Origin: Halovulum marinum
GTDB lineage: Bacteria > Pseudomonadota > Alphaproteobacteria > Rhodobacterales > Rhodobacteraceae
Assembly: GCF_009697225.1 (NCBI RefSeq)
Contig: NZ_WIND01000016.1
Coordinates: 1 to 64,000 of the forward strand
DNA: 64,000 bases
Direction: 5' to 3'
In this document: one piece after another, positions 56,491 through 64,000 of the stretch
Numbering within the stretch: the first letter of the stretch is position 1
Layout: the number at the start of each line of letters is the position of its first letter
The notes under the pieces: generated by a model
Databases searched by the model: none
What the model was told of the DNA's origin: nothing
The model's input: the letters and a program-made list of their open reading frames with translations, nothing else
Position numbers and translations under genes: made by a program

Positions 56491-56521
56491 TTGAAGCTCT
56501 AGTTGCTGTAGGAACTATGTC
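56491..56521 (+). promoter_or_regulatory. MerR-type (ZntR/CadR-like) promoter of the metal ATPase
   Basis: TTGAAG (-35, 56491-56496) and TATGTC (-10, 56516-56521) are separated by 19 bp: CTCTAGTTGCTGTAGGAAC, with imperfect dyad symmetry. Overlong spacing with a CTCTA...TAG dyad is the layout of Zn/Cd/Pb-responsive MerR regulators. No merR-type gene is adjacent. Confidence 0.65.
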
Positions 56522-56554
56522 AATGTGGAATGAACGAATCCTGAGGTTCAATCC

Positions 56555-58918
56555 ATGTCTTCCGATGGCCACCGCCACGACCACGATCACGGCCATTCCA
56601 GTGATCGAGAGCATTCTCACGGCCACGGCAGCGCCTCCTGTTGCGGTGCCGGCACGGTCGCCGCTGTCACGGCCCCCGCGCCGGTCAACGGCCGCAGCTT
56701 CCAGGTCTCCGGTCTCGACTGCGCCGAGGAGGTTGCGATCCTGAACCGCGTCGTCGGGCCGAAGGTCGGCGGGCAGGATCATCTTGCCTTCGACGTGATC
56801 AACGGGCGGATGACGCTGCTCGACAGCGCCAGGCACCTGACGGACGACGAGGTGGCGCAGTTGGTCGCCGGCACGGGGATGAGCGCGAAGCCCTGGGATG
56901 CCGACAACGCCGCCGAGGACCAGGCGGCGCATCTGGCACGGCAGAAGCTGTTTACCGGGCTCAGCGGCGGATTCTGGGCGGCCGGGTTCCTCTACCACAT
57001 CATCGAGACGGGAATGGGGGGCGCGCTCGGGCTTTTCGCAGGGCATGGCGAAGCGCCGATGCCGATGGCGGAAGCGGGCCTGTTCGCATTGGCGATTCTC
57101 TTCGGGGTCTGGCTGGTTGCGCCCAAGGCCTGGTCCTCTGCACGGCGGTTGTCTCCCGACATGAACCTGTTGATGGTCGTGGCCGTGGCCGGTGCGATCG
57201 GCCTCGGCGAGTTCTTCGAGGCCGCAACGGTGGCGTTCTTCTTCTCGCTCTCGCTCTATCTGGAGAGCTGGAGCGTCGGCCGCGCGCGCAATGCGGTCTC
57301 GGCGCTGCTCGATCTTGCACCGCCTACGGCACGGGTGCTCCGCGAAGATGGCAGCGAGGCCGACGTTCCGGCGGCAGAGGTCGCCGTGGACGACCGTTTC
57401 ATCGTGCGGGGCGGCGACCGCATCCCGCTCGACGGCGAGGTCGTGGACGGGGCCGGCGCCGTCGATCAGGCGCCGATCACGGGCGAAAGCGCGCTGGTGC
57501 CGAAGGAGGCCGGCGACGAGGTCTACGCCGGCACGATCAACGGCGAAGGCACGCTGACGGTGCGGGCGACCAAGGCTGCGTCGGACACGGTTCTGGCCAA
57601 GATCATCCGCATGGTCGGCGACGCCCATTCCAAACGCGCGCCGGTCGAGCAGTGGGTGGCGAAGTTCGCGCGCGTCTACACGCCGATCGTGATGGTCCTG
57701 GCGATCGCCCTCGCGGTCCTGCCGCCGCTGCTGATGGGCGGGGCCTGGGACTACTGGTTCTACAATGCGCTTGTGCTTCTGGTCATTGCCTGCCCCTGCG
57801 CTTTGGTCATCTCGACACCGGTTTCCATCGTCGCGGCGCTGACCGCCTCGGCACGGGCGGGGGTGCTGATCAAGGGCGGCGCCTATGTCGAAGCTCCGGG
57901 CCGCACCACCGCGCTGGCGATGGACAAGACCGGGACGATCACCATGGGCGAGCCCGAAGTGGCGGCCGTTCATCCGCTGGGCGGAGCCTCGGCGCGCGAT
58001 CTGATGACGCTGGCGGCTGGCCTGGAGGCGCGATCCTCGCACCCGCTTGCACGCGCCATCCTCGCGCGCGCCGAGGCTGACGGCATTGCCCTGTCTGCCG
58101 CGGAGGACACCCGAACCGTGCCCGGGCGCGGGCTGGAAGGAAGTGCCGAGGGGCGCGCCATATGGCTCGGCTCGGACAGGTTCGCCGCCGAGAAAGGCTT
58201 CGGCAATGCCATCCCGGCGGATCTGCGGGACCGGATCGAAAGCGCCGGCAGCACGCTCGTGGCCGTGGGTGACGATACCGGTGTGACCGGCGTTCTGGAA
58301 CTGCGCGACCGCATCCGCCCCGACGCCAAGGACATCGTGGCGCGGCTGCACGCGCAGGGTGTGAAGACCATCGTCATGCTGACCGGCGACAACGAACGTA
58401 CCGCGCGCGCGGTGGCGGACGAAGTCGGCATCGACGAGGTGCGTGCCGAACTGCTGCCCGAGGACAAGGTAGCGGCCATCGAAGAGCTGCACGACACCCA
58501 TACGATGGTCGCAATGATCGGCGACGGCGTGAATGACGCGCCGGCCATGGCGCGGGCGCACTACGCCATCGCCATGGGCGCCGTCGGCTCGGATGCGGCC
58601 ATCGAGACGGCGGACATCGCGCTGATGACCGACGACATCGGCCGCGTGCCCTGGCTGATCGGCCATTCGCGCCGGACCATGACGATCATCCATCAGAACA
58701 TCGGCATCTCGCTGGCAACGAAGGCGGTGTTCGTCGGGCTGACCGCGTTCGGCATGGCCTCGATGTGGGGTGCGATCGCGGCGGATGTGGGCGTGTCCCT
58801 GCTGGTCGTGGCCAATGCGCTCCGGCTGCTCAACGGCCACCGGGCCAAGGCGCCGCCCGCCGGCGGCGAGCCGGTCGGCAGGCAGATGGCGAAGGGCGCG
58901 CTGGCGCATGGTCACTGA
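56555..58918 (+). CDS. zntA: Zn/Cd/Pb-translocating P1B-type ATPase
   Basis: This 787-residue efflux pump has a His-rich metal tail at the N-terminus (eight His in residues 6-24), an HMA-like segment with SGLDCAEEV (53-60), TM helices, phosphatase TITGES-like APITGES (306-312), the metal channel CPC at 413-415, DKTGT at 457-461, SSHPLA (H496) and GDGVNDAP. The last helices (ADVGVSLLVVANALRLLNG, with Asp before the Gly) match the P1B-2 Zn/Cd/Pb group rather than copper ATPases. The MerR-type promoter supports divalent-metal induction. Confidence 0.9.
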   Translation: MSSDGHRHDHDHGHSSDREHSHGHGSASCCGAGTVAAVTAPAPVNGRSFQVSGLDCAEEVAILNRVVGPKVGGQDHLAFDVINGRMTLLDSARHLTDDEVAQLVAGTGMSAKPWDADNAAEDQAAHLARQKLFTGLSGGFWAAGFLYHIIETGMGGALGLFAGHGEAPMPMAEAGLFALAILFGVWLVAPKAWSSARRLSPDMNLLMVVAVAGAIGLGEFFEAATVAFFFSLSLYLESWSVGRARNAVSALLDLAPPTARVLREDGSEADVPAAEVAVDDRFIVRGGDRIPLDGEVVDGAGAVDQAPITGESALVPKEAGDEVYAGTINGEGTLTVRATKAASDTVLAKIIRMVGDAHSKRAPVEQWVAKFARVYTPIVMVLAIALAVLPPLLMGGAWDYWFYNALVLLVIACPCALVISTPVSIVAALTASARAGVLIKGGAYVEAPGRTTALAMDKTGTITMGEPEVAAVHPLGGASARDLMTLAAGLEARSSHPLARAILARAEADGIALSAAEDTRTVPGRGLEGSAEGRAIWLGSDRFAAEKGFGNAIPADLRDRIESAGSTLVAVGDDTGVTGVLELRDRIRPDAKDIVARLHAQGVKTIVMLTGDNERTARAVADEVGIDEVRAELLPEDKVAAIEELHDTHTMVAMIGDGVNDAPAMARAHYAIAMGAVGSDAAIETADIALMTDDIGRVPWLIGHSRRTMTIIHQNIGISLATKAVFVGLTAFGMASMWGAIAADVGVSLLVVANALRLLNGHRAKAPPAGGEPVGRQMAKGALAHGH

Positions 58919-58952
58919 CCTTAAGGAACCCGGAAAGGAGCCGAGAAAGCGC

Positions 58953-59270
58953 ATGAACGCGAAAGGCAAGATGATGTGTCCGGTCTGCGACGTGCCGTTG
59001 AGCATGGCGGAACGGCAGGGCGTCGAGATCGATTTCTGCCCCGACTGCCGCGGTGTCTGGCTGGACCGGGGCGAGCTCGACAAGATCGTCGAGCGCAGCG
59101 CCGACCTGGCGCCGCAGGCACCCGAACCACAACCGCGCCCTTATGACGACGGGCGTTACGGCGGCGATGGCCGACACGGCGGCAAACACGGCGGCTATGG
59201 CAAACACGGCGGCTATGGCAAACACGGCGGCTACCGCCGCAAATCCTGGCTGCAGGAGTTGTTCGACTGA
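58953..59270 (+). CDS. Zinc-ribbon (zf-TFIIB) protein with KHGGYG repeats
   Basis: A 105-residue protein: an N-terminal zinc ribbon CPVCDVPLS...FCPDCRGVWLDRGELDKI (four cysteines as two C-x-x-C), a Pro/Gly/Asp-rich linker, and three KHGGYG/KHGGYR repeats. The C-terminus is RRKSWLQELFD. Small proteins with this ribbon are common but of unknown function; the His/Gly repeats could bind Zn or Ni. It lies 34 bp after the metal ATPase on the same strand, so it may belong to the same regulon. ATG 58953 has AAGGAG upstream. Confidence 0.82.
   Translation: MNAKGKMMCPVCDVPLSMAERQGVEIDFCPDCRGVWLDRGELDKIVERSADLAPQAPEPQPRPYDDGRYGGDGRHGGKHGGYGKHGGYGKHGGYRRKSWLQELFD
59181..59234 (+). repeat. Three 18-bp tandem repeats encoding KHGGYG
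   Basis: The unit GGCAAACACGGCGGCTAT occurs at 59181-59198 and 59199-59216; a copy with a final C is at 59217-59234. A related GGCCGACACGGC precedes them. Near identity suggests recent expansion. Confidence 0.9.
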
Positions 59271-59368
59271 GGACGGGGCAGGGGCGGCGTCCGCGACGGG
59301 ACGGCGGGTTGCATCTCCGTCGCGGAGCGCCAGATCGAGGACATCCTTGCCCTGGTCAGGCGTGACGA

Positions 59369-60118
59369 TCAGGCAAAGCGACGGCGCAGCGCGACGTTGA
59401 CGGCTTCGATCGCGATCACCATGACGACAACCGCAATCGTGACGCTGGCCGCCTTGTCATACTGGAATGACCGCACATAGGTCTGGATGTAGAAGCCGAT
59501 CCCGCCCGCGCCGACGATGCCGAGGATCAGCGACTCGCGCAGGTTCAACTCGAACCGGAAGATCGTGTCGCGGGCGACGACCGGTGCCATCTGCGGCCAG
59601 ATGGCATGTCTGAGTCGCGCAAGCGGGCCGGCGCCCGCACTTTCCAGCGCGGCGATGGGCGCACGCGACACGCCGTCGATCGCCTCGGCGTAAAACTTGG
59701 CGAGCATTCCGGTTGCATGAAACGCGATCGCGATGATCCCCGGCAGCGGCCCGAGTCCGACCGCACCGACCATGAGCATGGCCACGAGGATCAGCGGGAT
59801 CGCGCGGACGAAGGCAAGCAGCGTTCGGACCGGTCGAAACAGCGCGGGCGCGACCATCGTCTCGGAGGCGAGAATGCCCAGAGGGACCGACAGGACCACC
59901 GCGCCCACGGACCCGAGGATCGCGATCCTCAGCGTTTCTGCGCTGCCCTTCACGATCTCGCGCATTACGGTCGGGTCCGGCGGGAACATCCGTCCGAGGA
60001 AATCGGCGATCCGGGGACCTGCCGACACGAGTCGGGACAACTCGACATCGGTGGTGACAAGGGACCAGAGGATTGCGCCCGCGATGACGGCGTTTGCGGC
60101 AAACCCGCCGAGCCGCAT
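59369..60118 (-). CDS. phnE: PhnE-like ABC transporter permease
   Basis: This 249-residue inner-membrane permease of the phosphonate/phosphite class has the EAA loop ALESAGAGPLARLRHAIWPQ (a cytoplasmic signature) and the RESLILGIVGAGGIGFYI segment typical of PhnE. Five to six helices are visible. It should partner the ATPase and binding protein upstream. Its start overlaps the ATPase stop by one base (TGATG). Operon context with a di-haem protein and an MntR-like regulator makes a non-phosphonate substrate possible. Confidence 0.82.
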   Translation of the reverse strand: MRLGGFAANAVIAGAILWSLVTTDVELSRLVSAGPRIADFLGRMFPPDPTVMREIVKGSAETLRIAILGSVGAVVLSVPLGILASETMVAPALFRPVRTLLAFVRAIPLILVAMLMVGAVGLGPLPGIIAIAFHATGMLAKFYAEAIDGVSRAPIAALESAGAGPLARLRHAIWPQMAPVVARDTIFRFELNLRESLILGIVGAGGIGFYIQTYVRSFQYDKAASVTIAVVVMVIAIEAVNVALRRRFA

Positions 60119-60900
60119 CAGCGCACCGCTCTCAGACCGATACCCGACATCGGCCCCGCGTCGCGGTAAAGATCCGCGGTCGCGTCTTCATCCAGTTCGG
60201 ACGTCGGCACGTCAAAGACGATCCGTCCGTTGCGCATGCCGATGATACGCTGCGCGAAACGCCGCGCCAGATCGGGCTGGTGCGAGGAAAACAGCGCCGT
60301 CGCCCCGCGCATCCGTGCTGCCCCGGTCAGCAGCGAAAGTATCTCGCCGGCGCGGGCGGGGTCGAGATTGCTCACCGGCTCGTCGGCGAGAATCAGACGC
60401 GGTTCCTGCGCCAGACACCGCGCGATCGCCACGCGCTGCCGCTGTCCGCCGCTGAGGCTGTCGACCCGGCGTTCGGCGAGATCGGCAATGCCGCAATCGG
60501 CGAGTGCAGCGCGCACAACCGTCATGTCGTGCGCACTGGCCTGTCCCGACAGGGCGCGCAGCGGTGGCATACGGCCCAGGCGCCCGTTCAGCACGTTGCG
60601 CAGTACCGTGGACCGTTCGACCAGGGCGAATTCCTGGAATACGAATCCGGTGTCGGGTCGGCAGGGACGCGGCGGCGCCCGGTCGGGGTAGAATGCCGTG
60701 CCCAGAACCGACACGCGCCCGCGCCAGCCCTGAAGCCTGCCATCGAGAAGCGCCAGCAGCGTCGTCTTTCCCGCCCCCGAGGGGCCGAGCAATGCCACGC
60801 TCTCGCCCGAGGGGATCGACAGCGAAACGCGCTCGAGCGCCGGCAGCGCCGCGCCGGGATGCGCAAAGCTCAGATCGTCGATCCGAGCGGCGGCGCTCAT
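60118..60900 (-). CDS. phnC: PhnC-like ABC transporter ATP-binding protein
   Basis: This 260-residue nucleotide-binding subunit has Walker A GPSGAGKTTLLALLDG, Q-loop VFQEFALVERSTVLRNVL (the ERSTVLRNVL pattern is the PhnC mark), signature LSGGQRQRVAIARCL, Walker B LILADEPVSNLDP and H-loop FSSHQPD. All catalytic residues are intact. It overlaps both neighbours (four bases with the binding protein, one with the permease). Confidence 0.87.
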   Translation of the reverse strand: MSAAARIDDLSFAHPGAALPALERVSLSIPSGESVALLGPSGAGKTTLLALLDGRLQGWRGRVSVLGTAFYPDRAPPRPCRPDTGFVFQEFALVERSTVLRNVLNGRLGRMPPLRALSGQASAHDMTVVRAALADCGIADLAERRVDSLSGGQRQRVAIARCLAQEPRLILADEPVSNLDPARAGEILSLLTGAARMRGATALFSSHQPDLARRFAQRIIGMRNGRIVFDVPTSELDEDATADLYRDAGPMSGIGLRAVR

Positions 60901-61772
60901 CGCAGCAGGCCGCTTTGACGGGCCATTTCGCGCACGCCGTCGTATGCGGCGGCATCGGCTGTGACATAGCCATCGGGCCCGTAGAGATAGCTCAGCTTGT
61001 CGCGGTTTTCCGGCGCGTTGAGCTGCAACATCGCAGCGACGAACCGATCCTGCAGACCAGCGTCCAGCCCGGGTCGTGCGATCACCAGATGGCTCGGGAT
61101 CGGCACGCTTTCCGCGATCCAGGTCACCTCGGCCTGTTGCACCGGTGTCAGCAGCAGGTCGGCGTACTGGCTGGCGCCCGCAGCGTCGACCAGACCCTCG
61201 GCCATGGCTTGCATCGCCTGCTGATAGCCGCCTGCGAAGAAGACGCGGCCAAAGAAGGTCTCCGCCGCGCCGGGGCCTTCGATCAGCCCCGCCTTCACGA
61301 ATTCGGCCAGCGGGTAGAGATAGCCGGATTCCGATATCGGGTCGGCAAAGGCGATGTCCTTGCCCCGCAGGTCTGCAAGCGACCGAATGCCGCTGTCGCG
61401 CCGGACAAAGATGCGCCCCGTGTAGCTTGGCGCGCCGCGGTATACCTCGGACAGCAGCGGCACGGCGCCGATCTCTGCCTCGGCCAGAACGAAGGGCAGC
61501 GCGCCCATGAAGGAGATATCCGCGTCGCCGTTTCTCAAGGCTTCGACCGCGGCGGCGTGGTCGATGGTGACGAACCCCTCGACCGGAACCCCGATCTGCT
61601 CGGCCAGCCAGCCGGTGATGGCCTCGATATCGCCGAGCAGCTTCTCGGGATTCTCCTGCGGGATGAAGGCGAGCCGCAACCTGTCAGCCTGCGCGGCCAG
61701 CGGGGTGCCCAAGGACAGCGCAGTCGCACCGGCCAGCGCCAGAACCGTTCTGCGGGTCGGGTGAAACTGCAT
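60897..61772 (-). CDS. phnD: PhnD-like periplasmic substrate-binding protein
   Basis: This 291-residue PhnD/SsuA/transferrin-family binding protein has a twin-arginine-type signal (TRRTVLALAGATALSLG) and the PhnD-like body: FIPQENPEKLLGDI, ALRNGDADISFMGALPF, then DLRGKDIAFADPISESGY. The last segment is the family's anion-binding region. PhnD proteins bind phosphonates or phosphite, but relatives in metal-regulated operons have no proven ligand. Its start shares one base with the di-haem protein's stop. Confidence 0.8.
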   Translation of the reverse strand: MQFHPTRRTVLALAGATALSLGTPLAAQADRLRLAFIPQENPEKLLGDIEAITGWLAEQIGVPVEGFVTIDHAAAVEALRNGDADISFMGALPFVLAEAEIGAVPLLSEVYRGAPSYTGRIFVRRDSGIRSLADLRGKDIAFADPISESGYLYPLAEFVKAGLIEGPGAAETFFGRVFFAGGYQQAMQAMAEGLVDAAGASQYADLLLTPVQQAEVTWIAESVPIPSHLVIARPGLDAGLQDRFVAAMLQLNAPENRDKLSYLYGPDGYVTADAAAYDGVREMARQSGLLR

Positions 61773-63652
61773 CAGAAAGCCCTCTCGGCAATCGCGTCGG
61801 CCTCTGACTTGAACGCGCTCCAGCTTTCCCCGGCGGCCGCCCAGTCGCTGTCACGCACGGCTGCGCCTACCTCGGCCAGACGTTCGGCCAGTGCGTAGAC
61901 TTCGGGTCGCGCAGGCAGATTGGACATGGTGCTGGCGTCGGCCGAGAGGTCTGCGGCCACAGTGTCGGTCAGGAGCAGGATGTGCTCCGCGTCCTTTCGC
62001 GGCAGCAGCGTGTCGATTGTCGATGCGAATGTCGTCAGCTCGGAGAATGCCAGCCGGAAGGCGGTGTTTTCGGCGTCGAATGCCTCATAGGGCTCGTCCG
62101 CCGCGCCCACGGCCTCGAGATAGGCGGTCAGGTCGGATCGGTCCGCCTCGGTCAGCCCGAGCGATTTGGTCTCGTCGAACCAGTCCACGACAGCGGCCAG
62201 GGTCGGCAGCGATCCGTCATGGAAATAGGGCGCGGTATAGGCGGTGCCGAGCAGCGTTGGCGTGTCCAGCGCACCGGCGCGGGCACCTTCATAGGCTTGC
62301 GCGACGGAGCCGATGTCGTGGGCCTGCCGGTCGAGGAAGTTCGCGTCCGGAACGTGGCAAGTGGCGCACGAGCGCTCGCCGAGCCCGGCGAAGGGCCGGT
62401 TGAAGATCGCCTCGCCGCGCTGCGCTGCCTCGGGGGCCGCCTCGGTCAAGCCGCCGTCAGGTGCCAGCATGGAGTTGGGCAGAAAATCGAACTCGAGCAT
62501 GTAGGCGACCAGCGCGTCCAGCATGAACGGCGTCGGCTCAGCCCCTCCGAACTCGTTGACGATCACGTTGCGGGTGAAGTCGCGCAGGGAGGCGAACCGG
62601 CCGTCGCGGCCATAGGGCCCGGTGAAACGCAGACCGCGCAGGCTCGGAATGTCCAGCGGGTCGTCCCGCCGGTCGTTGAAGATCGGGTTGAAGAAGGCAC
62701 CGTCGACGTCGATCGCGCCGGGCTGATGGCTGGCACCCGGAATGAAGAGCCGCTGGTTGACGTCGGAACGGTTGTGACAGGTCGAGCAGGCGAGTCCGAC
62801 ATCGCGCGCCGGGTTACCGAAAATCTGCGCACTGTCGAACAGCATGTCGCCATAGGCCACCAGCGGCAGGTCGGTCTCGTCGATGCCCTGCTCCTCGAAA
62901 TTGAGGACGAGCCGCGGCAGCGGGTCCTGATCGAAGATGTCCGAGCCCGGCGGCAGGCTCGGCGGCACGTCGATGGCGCGCCCGCCGAGTACTGCGGTTT
63001 CGGGCAGGGCGCTCAGCATCTGACGCGGAGCGAAGCTGTCCAGAAGGTAATTCTCCGCGAGGTAGTCGTCGATGACCGCGCGCGCGGCCTCCATCGCGTC
63101 TCGGTCAACGGATGTGGACCCCGCGCCGAGAACGCCCGCGGAGCCCGTACTGCTGTTCAATTCCAGCCAGGCAAGGCCGATTCGCCTTGCGGCGTCCGGC
63201 TCGGCCGCGGCAATGCCGTCCGCGAACGCGCGATAGAGTTCCCGAGCTGTTCGCACGGCCTGCTGCGCCCGCGCCGGGTCGTCGGCCGCGACGGCCCGGT
63301 CCAGTTCCTCCACGATCCTGAGCGCGATGAGCCGCGTTGCCTCGGCAAAGACGGCCTGGCGGTCTTCGCCTTCGATCGCCGCCAGAAGCCGGGCAGGATC
63401 GACGTCGCTTTCGCGATCCAGCCATGCCATCGCGCCGACCGGGAACTCCGAACCCCGGTAGGGTTCCGTCCAGGCAGTCCGGATCCCGTCGCCGGGCAGT
63501 GGCGAGAGATTGCCAAGAAACAGTGTCAGCCGGTAGGCCGCCGCCTCGGGAAGCCAGGGGGCTTCCTTGGCGGGGGTCGCGGCGACAGGTCCGGACAGGA
63601 CGAGCGCACACGCGAACGTGGCAAGCAGCACTCCCGGGAAATTTCGTTTCAC
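61772..63652 (-). CDS. Exported di-haem protein, MauG/cytochrome c peroxidase-like
   Basis: A 626-residue periplasmic c-type protein. After a signal peptide (LLATFACALVLSGPVAA) comes a helical domain of about 200 residues with no obvious family. The rest is a MauG/CcpA-like region with two haem sites: CSTCH (C289, C292, H293) and CATCH (C429, C432, H433), plus the TGPYGRDGRFASLRDF and TAPYFHDGSLPTLAAVV blocks. The final 100 residues are helical again. GTG start at 63652. Function in metal handling or peroxide removal is inferred from the operon and the regulator site. Confidence 0.78.
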   Translation of the reverse strand: MKRNFPGVLLATFACALVLSGPVAATPAKEAPWLPEAAAYRLTLFLGNLSPLPGDGIRTAWTEPYRGSEFPVGAMAWLDRESDVDPARLLAAIEGEDRQAVFAEATRLIALRIVEELDRAVAADDPARAQQAVRTARELYRAFADGIAAAEPDAARRIGLAWLELNSSTGSAGVLGAGSTSVDRDAMEAARAVIDDYLAENYLLDSFAPRQMLSALPETAVLGGRAIDVPPSLPPGSDIFDQDPLPRLVLNFEEQGIDETDLPLVAYGDMLFDSAQIFGNPARDVGLACSTCHNRSDVNQRLFIPGASHQPGAIDVDGAFFNPIFNDRRDDPLDIPSLRGLRFTGPYGRDGRFASLRDFTRNVIVNEFGGAEPTPFMLDALVAYMLEFDFLPNSMLAPDGGLTEAAPEAAQRGEAIFNRPFAGLGERSCATCHVPDANFLDRQAHDIGSVAQAYEGARAGALDTPTLLGTAYTAPYFHDGSLPTLAAVVDWFDETKSLGLTEADRSDLTAYLEAVGAADEPYEAFDAENTAFRLAFSELTTFASTIDTLLPRKDAEHILLLTDTVAADLSADASTMSNLPARPEVYALAERLAEVGAAVRDSDWAAAGESWSAFKSEADAIAERAF

Positions 63653-63670
63653 CTCGGCCCTCGGATTCTG

Positions 63671-63717
63671 AAATTAGACATGGCTAATTTATCTACCCGT
63701 GGCAAACAAGTTGTCAA
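63671..63717 (-). promoter_or_regulatory. Promoter of the di-haem/PhnDCE operon with DtxR/MntR-type operator
   Basis: A perfect inverted repeat AAATTAG-ACATGG-CTAATTT (63671-63690), with the TTAG...CTAA core seen in DtxR/IdeR-type sites, abuts the -10 of the minus-strand promoter: TTGACA at 63712-63717 and TAGATA at 63690-63695, 16 bp apart. Repression by the divergent MntR-like protein would follow from this geometry. Confidence 0.6.
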
Positions 63718-63745
63718 TCCCGCTGTTTCGCTGCAAAGTCCGGGT

Positions 63746-64000
63746 ATGACAAAGCTGCAATCACATGAGCGTGAACCGCTCGAAACTGTCGACAGGGCGC
63801 CCGAGGCGCAGGCCGAAGGGTTTGCGACCGTGCGTCATGCACATGAGAGCGAAATGGCGGAGGATTACGTCGAGCTGATCGCGGAGTTGATCGAGACGCG
63901 GGGCGAGGCCAGACCGGTCGAAATCGCCGAGCGGCTTGGCGTAAAGCCGCCGACCGTGACCAAGAACATCTCGCGGCTCAAGACGGCTGGACTGGTCCGG
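63746..64000 (+). CDS. mntR: MntR/DtxR-family metal-dependent regulator (5' part, partial)
   Basis: The first 85 codons are visible; the gene runs off the right edge. The sequence is MntR-like: an N-terminal tail (MTKLQSHEREPLETVDRAPE), EGFATVRHAHESEMAEDYVE with the metal-side Asp/Glu/His residues of this family, and the winged HTH RPVEIAERLGVKPPTVTKNI. It resembles the enteric MntR type, with a metal-binding helix before the HTH. It is divergent from the di-haem operon, with an operator-like repeat between them. Confidence 0.75.
   Translation, partial: MTKLQSHEREPLETVDRAPEAQAEGFATVRHAHESEMAEDYVELIAELIETRGEARPVEIAERLGVKPPTVTKNISRLKTAGLVR

Overview
The window comes from a high-GC alphaproteobacterium, most probably a member of Rhodobacterales (Roseobacter/Paracoccaceae type). 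Reasons: very GC-rich third codon positions, conserved small proteins I recognise from that order (a DUF6280-like protein at 7524, DUF1489 at 41039, SlyX, a short HisG paired with HisZ), an xdhABC-BMP transporter cluster and a short class II ribonucleotide reductase. Nothing in the sequence fixes the genus.

Layout. 0-7.2 kb: a polyamine/methylated-amine catabolic cluster on the + strand: permease tail, ureohydrolase, gamma-glutamylputrescine synthetase (PuuA), gamma-glutamylputrescine oxidase (PuuB), an arylformamidase-like hydrolase and a dimethylglycine/sarcosine dehydrogenase-like flavoprotein. 7.3-18.3 kb: mixed housekeeping genes: DUF6280-like protein, glycerol kinase, a threonate/hydroxyisobutyrate-type dehydrogenase, VOC protein and pyrE, an MFS transporter, a decayed ankyrin gene, an entericidin-like lipoprotein, an aldo-keto reductase, an Ala/Lys-rich helix-hairpin-helix protein, an FKBP isomerase, an EamA exporter and a remnant of an MscS channel gene. 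18.4-28.7 kb: one compact minus-strand operon, xdhA-xdhB-xdhC-ATPase-permease-permease-potassium channel-BMP binding protein, with almost every junction overlapping. It reads as purine uptake plus oxidation, with an unexpected ion channel. 29-41.5 kb: dnaE, slyX, flavin reductase, SleB-type hydrolase, the coupled hisS-hisZ-hisG-panC run, a dienelactone hydrolase opposite a TetR regulator, a cytochrome P460 plus amicyanin-like cupredoxin pair, and DUF1489. 41.7-44.0 kb: nrdJ with a good sigma70-type promoter.

At about 44.0-44.6 kb there is a gene-free stretch of visibly lower GC. Beyond it the gene content changes to an accessory, envelope/metal region: ccmF-ccmG-ccmH-ccmI without ccmABCDE, in one transcription unit with an OmpR-type regulator, a sensor kinase with a Met/His-rich periplasmic loop and a SHOCT protein. 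A Met-rich EF-hand protein is transcribed divergently. Then come a DUF302 protein, a ferric-reductase-like membrane protein, an APC permease, an L,D-transpeptidase and a Zn/Cd/Pb-type P1B ATPase behind a MerR-type promoter.

The right end holds a PhnD/PhnC/PhnE-type ABC transporter in an operon with a di-haem MauG/peroxidase-like protein. It is divergent from the 5' part of an MntR/DtxR-family regulator, with a perfect inverted repeat in the shared promoter. The most promising possibly undescribed systems are this metal-regulated di-haem/PhnDCE unit, the Met-rich copper-like sensor/ccm unit, the potassium channel inside the purine operon, and the P460-cupredoxin pair behind a 36-bp perfect palindrome. 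All coordinates, motifs and repeats were read by eye; no similarity search was run.
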